Program-made: the position numbers and the translations under genes | Source: NORP181 sp047623555 | GTDB lineage: Bacteria; Pseudomonadota; Alphaproteobacteria; Rhodobacterales; Rhodobacteraceae | Length of the DNA stretch: 25,853 nt | Reading direction: 5' to 3' | NCBI GenBank assembly: GCA_047623555.1 | Contig: JBLHMP010000059.1 | Location: 1 to 25,853, forward strand | Part shown: piece after piece, positions 1-6,515 of the stretch | How the letters are laid out: each line of letters begins with the position of its first letter | Numbering within the stretch: the first letter of the stretch is position 1 | The notes under the pieces: model-generated | The model's database searches: none | Told to the model about the DNA's origin: nothing | The model's input: only the letters and a program-made list of their open reading frames with translations

Positions 1-145
1 TGCCAGCGCGGGTAATCCGCAGCGTATAAAGCTGGTCCTGCAATTTGATGTTGGCCAGATAGCCGCCATTGGTCAGTTCGTTGGCGTCATGTACTGGGAT
101 TTGGTCATAGCCGATGTGTGGCAATTCCTGGACTAAGGTTCTCAT
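1..145 (-). CDS. hemP: Hemin uptake protein HemP (3' end outside window)
   Basis: This small cytoplasmic protein belongs to the HemP family, encoded next to heme and iron uptake genes and usually iron-repressed; its biochemical role is poorly defined. Forty-eight residues are visible. The core matches the family pattern: an L-x-GG segment (ELTNGG, residues 23-28), then an I-x-L-x-x-Q-x-Y-x-LRITRAG stretch (about 33-48). The usual KLILTK ending would lie just outside the window. The ATG at 143-145 is preceded by a strong GAGGGAGG ribosome site about 7 bases upstream. The start overlaps the stop of the upstream 53-codon gene as ATGA, so the two are almost certainly translationally coupled. Both probably depend on the promoter region near 370-425. 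The family call is fairly certain; the C-terminus cannot be seen. Confidence 0.85.
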   Translation of the reverse strand, partial: MRTLVQELPHIGYDQIPVHDANELTNGGYLANIKLQDQLYTLRITRAG

Positions 146-303
146 AGCGTGGCCTCCCTCACAAATAACGGCGTGCGGTCCAGCATCCATTCAAGGCTAA
201 AATCGCTTTGGCTGCCGGCGGCAACGGCGATATCAAGCAGATCAACGCGGTCACAGCTCGGGCACCGGGGCGCGCGGAGCTGCATGTCTGAAATCAGGGT
301 CAT
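142..303 (-). CDS. Small 53-residue protein with a CPxC motif, coupled to hemP
   Basis: I do not recognise this gene. It encodes 53 residues with an RCPSC pair of cysteines at residues 13-17 and no signal peptide or membrane helix. The CPxC pair could be half of a zinc ribbon or a metal or heme ligand, but there is no second pair. Two features argue that it is real: a GAGGAC ribosome site about 6 bases before the ATG at 301-303, and an ATGA overlap of its stop with the hemP start. It is the first gene after the putative iron-type regulatory region, so co-regulation with heme uptake is likely. The function is unknown. A role as a leader peptide serving only to couple hemP translation is possible but less likely, given its length and normal codon use. 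Confidence 0.6.
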   Translation of the reverse strand: MTLISDMQLRAPRCPSCDRVDLLDIAVAAGSQSDFSLEWMLDRTPLFVREATL

Positions 304-373
304 GGTTTTGTCCTCGGGTCAGGTCAACATTACGTATCGGGCTGCCCAAAGGTTCGCTGGGGTGGCTGGATAA

Positions 374-406
374 AATATAACTGAGTGATTTAGTCGGATA
401 TGTCAA
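374..406 (-). promoter_or_regulatory. Candidate promoter for the 53-codon gene and hemP
   Basis: On the minus strand a perfect TTGACA (406 to 401) is followed by TATATT (379 to 374). The spacing of about 20-21 bases is longer than the usual 16-18, so the exact -10 is uncertain. One of the two repeated boxes lies inside the spacer, which would suit repression. Confidence 0.3.
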
Positions 407-425
407 CCTGAGTCTAATAGTCAGG
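381..425. promoter_or_regulatory. Tandem CTGAGT-N3-WTAGTC boxes upstream of the hemP unit
   Basis: Two related 15-base sites lie 27 bases apart on the plus strand, at 381-395 (CTGAGTGATTTAGTC) and 408-422 (CTGAGTCTAATAGTC). The second sits in a longer imperfect palindrome, CCTGA...TCAGG at 407-425. A TTGACA on the minus strand (406 to 401) lies between the boxes and an AT-rich TATATT (379 to 374) lies just beyond. Position, duplication and the downstream heme-uptake gene suggest an iron-responsive operator. A Rhodobacterales-specific iron box has been described, but I cannot confirm from memory that this matches its consensus. Confidence 0.5.
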
Positions 426-485
426 TTACTAATTTGTCGAAATCCCGCCCCAACTCGACCAATTACACAGGCCGAAATCGTTACC

Positions 486-1856
486 TTATCCCTTATAAAG
501 TGCGCTTTCTGCCCCAAGACAGCCGTACCAGGCAAACCAATACGCCACATGCCCAGCCACCCGCGCCAAATGTTGTCCATCGTCTGCGGTGAGCCGATCT
601 TCGCCGGTCTGCCAAATTCGGCCATCCCCCGATATCAGCACATCGCCATCAATCTGAAACAGCAGATTACCCCGTTCAAAGGCCCGCACTGTTCGGGTCT
701 GGGCGTCACCAATCAGCACCAAATTGGTATCCAGCATACCGTCATTGATCACCTTGCGATCCGCAAACGCATTCAGCGGCCAGGCCTTGGCACCACCGTA
801 TTTACGCACCCCAAACACATAATCCTTTTGCTTATGCGCAGCCTCGTCCACCTGCGCCGGAAACATTAGATCATCCGAGGCGGAATAGTCCTTATAGACC
901 ACCCCGGCCCCATAATTTCGGTTAAACCCCGTCGTCTCGGACAACACCCGCGTCGTCGGATTTTCACGCCACCAATTGCCCCAACTGGTGATAACCACCG
1001 GGCGCTGGATCAGCTCAATACCGCTATCTACCAGTCGGCCAGAAACCGGTCGCCCGGTGAATTGGTTCCACAGAGAATGGGTGTCACGATCAAACATCAG
1101 CTTGTTTGAGCGATACAAGAGACCGGATGACCCAAACACCAGCGGCGCATCCCGTCCCGTCACATCGGTCTCAAACAAAATCCCCGAGCCGCATAAAGTA
1201 CAATAGGCCAGCGCCACCGGCACGCCGCCTATCACCTCGTTAAACATCTCATGCCAGCCCATGATACGCAGCGGATAGGCGCGCGCGTCGCCGTTGATCG
1301 ACACGCCAAATACCAGATCATCGGCGTTCAGGTACGTGGCCGCGTCCGCATCAATCAGCTTCGGGTTATCCAGCGCCGGAATGCCGTCTTTGCGCACCCC
1401 ACCCCAGGTGATTTCCTCAAACCGGATTTTCATCTGCCCGCGTTGCAAATGCTCGGGTTTCAGAAACACCGAAAAATTCGGATCAATCCGCAAAAACAGG
1501 TCGCGTTTGAGATCGGTGAACGTCGGATGGGGCACAATTTCGGGGTGCTGCTCTTGCCATAGCATCCAATCAAACCAATTGGCCCCGGCATCCGTCCCGG
1601 CAATTTCGGTCAGAACCTCTACAATTGGTGCACCACCCACCGGGTCCGCGAATTTCAGCGCCTGTATCAACCCCGCCGCCATATCCGGATTGCCCCGTTG
1701 CCGAATGGTGCCCAGCGCCGTGCAAAATTTATCCGCCGCGCCATAAAGCACATATTGCTGCGCCTCAAAAAGATCGGGGCTCTGGGCGGATAACGACAAC
1801 GGAAACAGGGCAAACCCAGCGAGAGCAAGGCCAAATCGGCGGCGCAGTATACACAT
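486..1856 (-). CDS. Exported DUF3179 domain protein
   Basis: The gene encodes 456 residues, begins with an arginine-rich hydrophobic signal peptide (cleavage probably near LSA-QSP, about residue 24) and carries a DUF3179 domain. Family hallmarks are GDARAYPL at about 189-196, WHEM at about 201-204, the CTLC cysteine pair at about 219-222, and a following G-S-S-G-L-L-Y segment. Members are secreted or periplasmic proteins of unknown biochemical function; the paired cysteines suggest a redox or metal role, which is inference. The ATG at 1854-1856 is chosen over a TTG one codon upstream because AAGGAGG lies 5 bases before the ATG. No partner gene is tightly linked: the next gene upstream is over 650 bases away and the hemP unit lies downstream. 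Confidence 0.85.
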   Translation of the reverse strand: MCILRRRFGLALAGFALFPLSLSAQSPDLFEAQQYVLYGAADKFCTALGTIRQRGNPDMAAGLIQALKFADPVGGAPIVEVLTEIAGTDAGANWFDWMLWQEQHPEIVPHPTFTDLKRDLFLRIDPNFSVFLKPEHLQRGQMKIRFEEITWGGVRKDGIPALDNPKLIDADAATYLNADDLVFGVSINGDARAYPLRIMGWHEMFNEVIGGVPVALAYCTLCGSGILFETDVTGRDAPLVFGSSGLLYRSNKLMFDRDTHSLWNQFTGRPVSGRLVDSGIELIQRPVVITSWGNWWRENPTTRVLSETTGFNRNYGAGVVYKDYSASDDLMFPAQVDEAAHKQKDYVFGVRKYGGAKAWPLNAFADRKVINDGMLDTNLVLIGDAQTRTVRAFERGNLLFQIDGDVLISGDGRIWQTGEDRLTADDGQHLARVAGHVAYWFAWYGCLGAESALYKG

Positions 1857-2467
1857 CAAAACCTCCTTAAGGTCGCGTTATCTTTGGCCTGAACTTGGAT
1901 CACTGGCATCTAACGATATGGTGAGCACATGCGGATGTGATCGATCGCATCGGAAATACCGGCCGATTTCGATACAATTGCCAACGATGTTTTTGTCACG
2001 CGAGCCAGCCAATAACTGAAATTTGACTCTATTTTCCGCGATTTTTTTGGTTTTAGGAGAGTTTGATGCCACTCAACACACGTTTCGTTACGCAAGCGTT
2101 CTGGAAATCCCGACCGCAAGATGGAGCACCTATGACGCGGCGAAAAACAACCTGCCAGTGCTCAAGGACGGTCCCGCGATCATTCCTCGAACGCACCTGG
2201 TCTTGGCCGAACTGGGATAAACCCATGAATGCCATTATTCAGGATATTTTGTGATTCATCGTCACCACATTACAAGTCTATGCTCAGACCTCGACGCTGT
2301 CGCGCATATGGTTAGCAAACTGCCCGAGTCTGCGGCACAGGTCCGCACATAGACATCCTGTTCTTGGATGACATGAGCAACGGAAGTCCCGGTGCGTTTG
2401 GCTGTGGAGCGGTGATCCGGATGTGGGAATGGAAGCGGGCCTGAGGGCCCACCATTTTTATATTCAT
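1857..2467. other. Gene-poor intergenic stretch with one doubtful small open frame
   Basis: No recognisable gene lies here. The left part should hold the promoter of the minus-strand DUF3179 gene. On the plus strand an ATG at 2066 follows an excellent AGGAG site (6-base spacing) and opens a 62-codon frame ending at 2254. Its product, rich in Trp, Arg and Cys, matches nothing I know. A different plus frame across 2100-2219 reads more like protein (a stretch ending in the residues PAIIPRTHLVLAELG). That conflict suggests a decayed, frameshifted gene remnant rather than an intact gene. Nothing recognisable follows between 2255 and 2467. Confidence 0.35.
1934..1951. promoter_or_regulatory. 18-bp near-perfect palindrome (possible operator)
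   Basis: The site GATGTGATCGATCGCATC is symmetric except for one mismatched pair (positions 5 and 14). It lies 77 bases upstream of the start of the DUF3179 gene, where an operator would be expected. No regulator can be assigned. Confidence 0.3.
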
Positions 2468-2500
2468 GCCTCCGGCGGAGGTATTTTTGACAAGAAGAAG
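2468..2500 (+). repeat. Dispersed 33-bp gene-end repeat, copy 1
   Basis: The element starts GCCTCCGGCGGAGGTATT, which folds as CCTCC-GGC-GGAGG followed by a T-run, and ends in GACAAGAAGAAG. It matches the copy at 17066-17098 at 30 of 33 positions. It lies 16 bases beyond the stop of the minus-strand HAD gene. The hairpin plus T-run would resemble a terminator only for plus-strand transcripts. Confidence 0.7.
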
Positions 2501-2516
2501 CCGGGGCGCTGAGTGC

Positions 2517-3509
2517 TTAGTTTTCTGGGAAGACCGTGTTCCAGTCGGTTTTCATATCAACGATGATCCAACCCTCGTCTGCGGCACGGTCCCAGGCTTT
2601 ATCTAAAACACCGACATGGCCTTCGCGATCATAGGCATATTCGCGCTCTGCATCGGTATGATGCAAATACAGCCCCAACCGCAGACCATCGCCCGCTGTG
2701 GTGAATTCGATCATTTGCATGTCGCCATCTGAATTGCCAAACGCCAGAATCGGGCGGCGGCCAATGCCTTGCATGATACCGACAGGTTTGCCCTCTTTGT
2801 CGTCAATAAAATCGATCTTGGGCATCCGCACCAACGCCGGTTTACCGTCGACGATTTGGTATTCTGTGGCCACGCGCGACCCGATCACCTGCTCAGGCGG
2901 AATGCCATACGCCTTCATCGTCATCGGGCGCATAAAGCTGATGCCACCACCCGATACGATAAAAGTGCTAAAGCCATTGTCGCGCAGATAGTCGAGCAGT
3001 TCCAGTTGCGGCTGATAGATAAGTTCGTTGTAAAACCTGTCAAACCGGCCCTGTTTGGTCGTTGCGAACCAATCCGAAACAGTGGCTGCAAATTCGGCTT
3101 CGGTCATGCCTGAATGGCTGGCCATTATGATCTGCATAAGACCGTCCATACCGGATTCACCAACGGTTTTCATGTCACCTTCGATCAGCGCCTTGAAAGG
3201 TTGGGTTGTTTGCCATTCCGGATGTTGCGGGGCAAGTTCTTTGATCCGGTCAACCGCAAAAATCAATTGCGTGTATATCGGCGCCTCGACCCATAGTGTG
3301 CCGTCATTGTCAAAGGTCGCAATACGATCACCAGGCGCGACAAAATCGGTGCCACCCTCGTCAGTTACCGCCGTCACAAAGTCGATGATCGCCTTTTTTG
3401 AGGCGGTTTCATTCCAGGATGGCAAAGGATCCGACGCCCACGCGGACCCCGAGATCAGAGCCGTAGCGGCGGCCAGCAAGGCAATTTTGGCGCGTCGGGA
3501 AAAAACCAT
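2517..3509 (-). CDS. Exported HAD-superfamily hydrolase (phosphatase-like)
   Basis: The gene encodes 330 residues with a cleavable signal peptide (arginine-containing n-region, hydrophobic run 8-20, likely cut after SAWA near residue 26), so the enzyme is probably periplasmic. HAD motif I is FDNDGT (residues 66-71) with nucleophile Asp67 and acid/base Asp69. Motif II is the IVSGGG stretch and motif IV is GNSDGD. This matches the phosphoserine-phosphatase-like branch, predicted to hydrolyse a phosphomonoester; the substrate cannot be told from sequence. The ATG at 3507-3509 has a GGAG site 7 bases upstream. It follows the glutamine-synthetase-like gene on the same strand after 95 bases, so co-transcription with the Rieske/ligase pair is possible but not shown. 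Confidence 0.8.
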   Translation of the reverse strand: MVFSRRAKIALLAAATALISGSAWASDPLPSWNETASKKAIIDFVTAVTDEGGTDFVAPGDRIATFDNDGTLWVEAPIYTQLIFAVDRIKELAPQHPEWQTTQPFKALIEGDMKTVGESGMDGLMQIIMASHSGMTEAEFAATVSDWFATTKQGRFDRFYNELIYQPQLELLDYLRDNGFSTFIVSGGGISFMRPMTMKAYGIPPEQVIGSRVATEYQIVDGKPALVRMPKIDFIDDKEGKPVGIMQGIGRRPILAFGNSDGDMQMIEFTTAGDGLRLGLYLHHTDAEREYAYDREGHVGVLDKAWDRAADEGWIIVDMKTDWNTVFPEN

Positions 3510-3604
3510 GTCTTAACTCCAGTAAAAAAATACACTGCCTAAACGACGGGTAGTCAATGATCCACCCTCAGGTTGTATTAGTCAACATTGCTGACAGCCG
3601 CCAG

Positions 3605-5053
3605 TCAGAACAGGCTGAAATACTCTGCCTGTTCCCATTCCGAGATCGCAGACAAATACCTGTCCCATTCAAACCGTTTGAGTTTGACGAGATAGTTCAC
3701 ACAGTCATCCCCAAGCACCTGGCGATAGAGGTCAGAGCCATCAAACGCGTCAATCGCCACCATCAATGAGCCGGGCAATTCGGGCGCGTCTGAATCGTAT
3801 GGCGAATGGGTTGGCGGCGGAACGACAAGGCCGGACACAATACCGTGCAAGCCACAGATCAGTTGCGATGCAAAGGCAAAATAGGGGTTGGCCGTGGTGT
3901 CAGGTGCACGGTTTTCAACGCGACTGGCCGCGTCACCGGGCATCATCAGCGCCCGGACCATGGCGCCGCGATTGTCCTGCCCCCATTGGATCCTATTGGG
4001 GGCGAGCTGGTAAGGCTGATAGCGTTTGTAACTGTTAACCGTGGGCGCGATCAACAGGCTGCTTTCGCTGGCATGGGACAACAATCCGGCAATCCAGCCT
4101 TCGGCCTCTGCCGTCAGGATGTCGCCGGTTTCGGGCACAAACACATTGCGGTCGGTTTTGATATCGTTAAGCGATTGGTGGATGTGCCAGCCATTGGCAA
4201 CGACATTGGCAATCCGGGGTTTGGCCATAAAACTGGCGTGCAGCCCCATAGAGGCACAGACCTGTTTCACCATTGTGCGAAACATCACCATGTTGTCGGC
4301 GTGCTGCATCGGGTCCGCCGGATCAAAAGTGAATTCAAACTGCCCCGGGCCCATTTCGATTTCCACCGATCGCACCGGCAAATCCATCTGCTGGGCGGTG
4401 CGTCTGAGCCGATCCAACAATGGCTCGGACGCACCGTATCGCGTTTCGGTCAGAAACTGAAAGCCATGCGCGAAGGCGCTGGTTTCAGGCGGCGTGCCCG
4501 GCATGGTGGTGTCAGCATGGTTGATGGTTGTATCGGTGCGCTCAAATACATTGAATTCAACCTCAAGCCCCATTTTGGCGGAAAACCCGTAATCCGCCAG
4601 CCGATCAATGCTGTTTTGCAAAACCGTACGGGACGAAAACGGGATCGGGCGGCCATCGCGAAACACCACATCGCATAGCAACCATGCCGAATGTGGCGAC
4701 CACGGCAGCACGCGGAACGAGGCCGGATTTGGCACCAGCAACACGTCATTGGCACCCTGCATTGGGCCGGATGTGATGCCGATATCTTTGGACCAGACCG
4801 GAAACACCGTGCGGTGCGACGTGTCCTTCAGCAGCAGCGTCGAGGGCACCGCGATACCGCCATTGAACGCTGACGGCAGGGCCGTAGCGACCAGGGTTTT
4901 GCCACGCAGGATGCCATGTTGGTCAACAAACATGACACGCACGGTTTCAAGATCGCTGGCAGCGACGCTTGCCAGCAATTCGTCGGCCTGGGCGCAGGTT
5001 TCGGCGTTTAGCAATCCGCGCTGCGCTAAGGTTCCGTCTTTTACAGGTCTCAT
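3605..5053 (-). CDS. Glutamine-synthetase-like gamma-glutamyl ligase
   Basis: This 482-residue protein has the full glutamine synthetase fold. It shows the N-terminal beta-grasp segment VDQHGILRGK (about 43-52), metal-binding Glu in GLEVEF (162-167) and EMGPGQFE (233-240), and the ATP/metal loop NGWHIHQSL (287-295). It also has NSYKRY and the RVENRAPDTTANPY block. The loop reads NGWH rather than the GSGMH of housekeeping GlnA, and no NLYDLP adenylylation site is evident. That favours the family that ligates glutamate to an organic amine (gamma-glutamyl-amine, -anilide or -putrescine type) over an ammonia-assimilating enzyme. The ATG directly abuts the TAG stop of the Rieske oxygenase gene, so the two are coupled. 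Substrate is inference: an amine processed together with the oxygenase. Confidence 0.85.
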   Translation of the reverse strand: MRPVKDGTLAQRGLLNAETCAQADELLASVAASDLETVRVMFVDQHGILRGKTLVATALPSAFNGGIAVPSTLLLKDTSHRTVFPVWSKDIGITSGPMQGANDVLLVPNPASFRVLPWSPHSAWLLCDVVFRDGRPIPFSSRTVLQNSIDRLADYGFSAKMGLEVEFNVFERTDTTINHADTTMPGTPPETSAFAHGFQFLTETRYGASEPLLDRLRRTAQQMDLPVRSVEIEMGPGQFEFTFDPADPMQHADNMVMFRTMVKQVCASMGLHASFMAKPRIANVVANGWHIHQSLNDIKTDRNVFVPETGDILTAEAEGWIAGLLSHASESSLLIAPTVNSYKRYQPYQLAPNRIQWGQDNRGAMVRALMMPGDAASRVENRAPDTTANPYFAFASQLICGLHGIVSGLVVPPPTHSPYDSDAPELPGSLMVAIDAFDGSDLYRQVLGDDCVNYLVKLKRFEWDRYLSAISEWEQAEYFSLF

Positions 5054-6370
5054 CTAGGCACTTGCATCCCACGGGCAGGCCGCGCGACGTTCGGCGTCGC
5101 TGGTTGCGGTTGCCTCTTGCCAATCATTGCCCTTGGCGATGGAGTCGTTGGACACGGGGCCAATGATCGCCGACAGTTCGGTGCCACCCCACATTGGCAA
5201 ATCGTCGGTGCGGCCCTCTTTTACGGCGGCAATCGCAGCGCGCAACATACGGCGATAGCGGATCAGGCCGACATCGGTTTTGCCCAGATGTTCCTGGGTG
5301 CGGTCCTGAATAGCGCCCATGCTTTCGACCGCCCATTGGTCGTGCACGTTGATATCAAGGCCCATGCCAGTATAGGTTTCAGTCGCCTGCTCGGAGGCAT
5401 CATAGCCGTAATTGTTGCTGGCATTTTTCAACGGCGCGTAATCTGGCAGGCGATGTTCCTTGAGCCGCTGTTCGCGCATCAATGTCTTGTCGACCGGCGC
5501 GGTGTAGCTGGTGAATATCGAGTACCAATAACAGGTCGTGTCATCAATCGGCACATGCCATTGGGTGATCGTCATTTCACGCGACATCGGGATACAGATC
5601 GCTTCGGGGAAAATCTGGTTGGTAACGCGCACATGGGTCTGCCCGCCGTCCAGATGGCGCAGCGCTGTCAGCCGCATGCCGTAATCGGTTTCATCGGCGT
5701 GAATATCCGGGCGCGGGTAATCACGCAGCAGTTTGGTCATCGGAATATTGGTATCGGCGGCGCTGTCGCGGAACTGCTTGCCATAGCTATCGGCAGGGTC
5801 TTCGTCTTGCAAAAACCGGTGCAGGAATGACGCGTGTGCCGGATCAATACCAACCTCCATCGCTTGTAACCAGTTGCATTCCCAAAGCCCTTTGAAGGCA
5901 AACACATGGGTATCAGGCGCGCGAAAGCAGTCAAAATTGGCAAATTCCGGCGGCTCTCCCGGCCCCATATAGGCCCAAATGATACCGCTGCGTTCGACAA
6001 CCGGATAGGACGTGGCTTTGATCTGCTCATGCATGTGCGAGCCTTCGGGCTCACCCGGTTGTTCGACACACTGGCCGGTGCGGTCAAAATACCAACCATG
6101 AAACGGGCAACGCAGACCATTGTCTTCTAGCCGCCCATAACACATGTCGGCACCGCGATGCGGGCAGTGCCGCGCAATCAGGCCCAGTTCGCCGTCACTG
6201 TCGCGAAACAACACGAGGTCCTCGCCAAGCAGACACACAGGCACAACCGGGCGGGCGACCATCAATTCGTCACTTAGGGCGGCAGGTTGCCAGTAATGGC
6301 GCAATACCGCGCCTGCGTCGCTGCCGGGGCCAGCCCGTGTCAGGCTGTCGTTCATTTGCTGGCTAATCAT
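5054..6370 (-). CDS. Rieske non-heme iron oxygenase, alpha subunit
   Basis: This 438-residue terminal oxygenase resembles the phthalate-4,5-dioxygenase or demethylase type. The N-terminal Rieske [2Fe-2S] domain has C-x-H at 69-71 and C-x2-H at 88-91. The catalytic domain shows mononuclear iron ligands in DPAHASFLH (His179, His184), and the later QDRTQEHLG stretch is typical of the branch. Such enzymes need a reductase to pass electrons from NAD(P)H; none is encoded nearby, so it must act in trans. The ATG at 6368-6370 has AGGAG 8 bases upstream. It is the first gene of a minus-strand unit with the GS-like ligase and is divergent from an MFS transporter. The pairing recalls aniline-type pathways, where glutamylation precedes oxygenation, but the substrate here is unknown. 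Confidence 0.88.
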   Translation of the reverse strand: MISQQMNDSLTRAGPGSDAGAVLRHYWQPAALSDELMVARPVVPVCLLGEDLVLFRDSDGELGLIARHCPHRGADMCYGRLEDNGLRCPFHGWYFDRTGQCVEQPGEPEGSHMHEQIKATSYPVVERSGIIWAYMGPGEPPEFANFDCFRAPDTHVFAFKGLWECNWLQAMEVGIDPAHASFLHRFLQDEDPADSYGKQFRDSAADTNIPMTKLLRDYPRPDIHADETDYGMRLTALRHLDGGQTHVRVTNQIFPEAICIPMSREMTITQWHVPIDDTTCYWYSIFTSYTAPVDKTLMREQRLKEHRLPDYAPLKNASNNYGYDASEQATETYTGMGLDINVHDQWAVESMGAIQDRTQEHLGKTDVGLIRYRRMLRAAIAAVKEGRTDDLPMWGGTELSAIIGPVSNDSIAKGNDWQEATATSDAERRAACPWDASA

Positions 6371-6461
6371 GCGGGCCTCTCCTGTTTGGCGTCGGTGTGC
6401 TGCGCGGATAGTTAGCGGCAGGTGCTTAAGATGACAACGAATTTAACGCCCGGCTCTTGAC

Positions 6462-6477
6462 GTTGTATGCAGACAAC
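6462..6477. promoter_or_regulatory. 16-bp palindromic operator candidate (GntR-like)
   Basis: GTTGTATGCAGACAAC is symmetric apart from one mismatched pair. It resembles the TTGTATACAA-type sites bound by GntR/FadR-family repressors. It sits 38 bases before the MFS start codon and 91 bases from the Rieske start, in the 145-base divergent gap, so one bound regulator could control both directions. No regulator gene is adjacent; a GntR/FCD gene lies about 17 kb away in the window. Confidence 0.45.
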
Positions 6478-6515
6478 GGGACTGTGACCTTGCGCATCCT
6501 GACGCCGAGGCCCCA

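Noticed and set aside
2055..2064. AGAGTTTGAT, the same ten bases as the start of 16S rRNA genes
   Set aside because: The match stops there; the following sequence is not rRNA. It is a ribosome-binding site followed by ATG by chance.
3806..4678. Long plus-strand open frame (about 290 codons) opposite the GS-like gene
   Set aside because: It lies wholly antisense to a gene with clear motifs, is rich in His/Arg/Gly as reverse frames of GC-biased genes are, and has no recognisable domain.
5117..5830. Long plus-strand open frame (about 237 codons) opposite the Rieske gene
   Set aside because: An antisense shadow of a confidently identified oxygenase; no ribosome site or domain.
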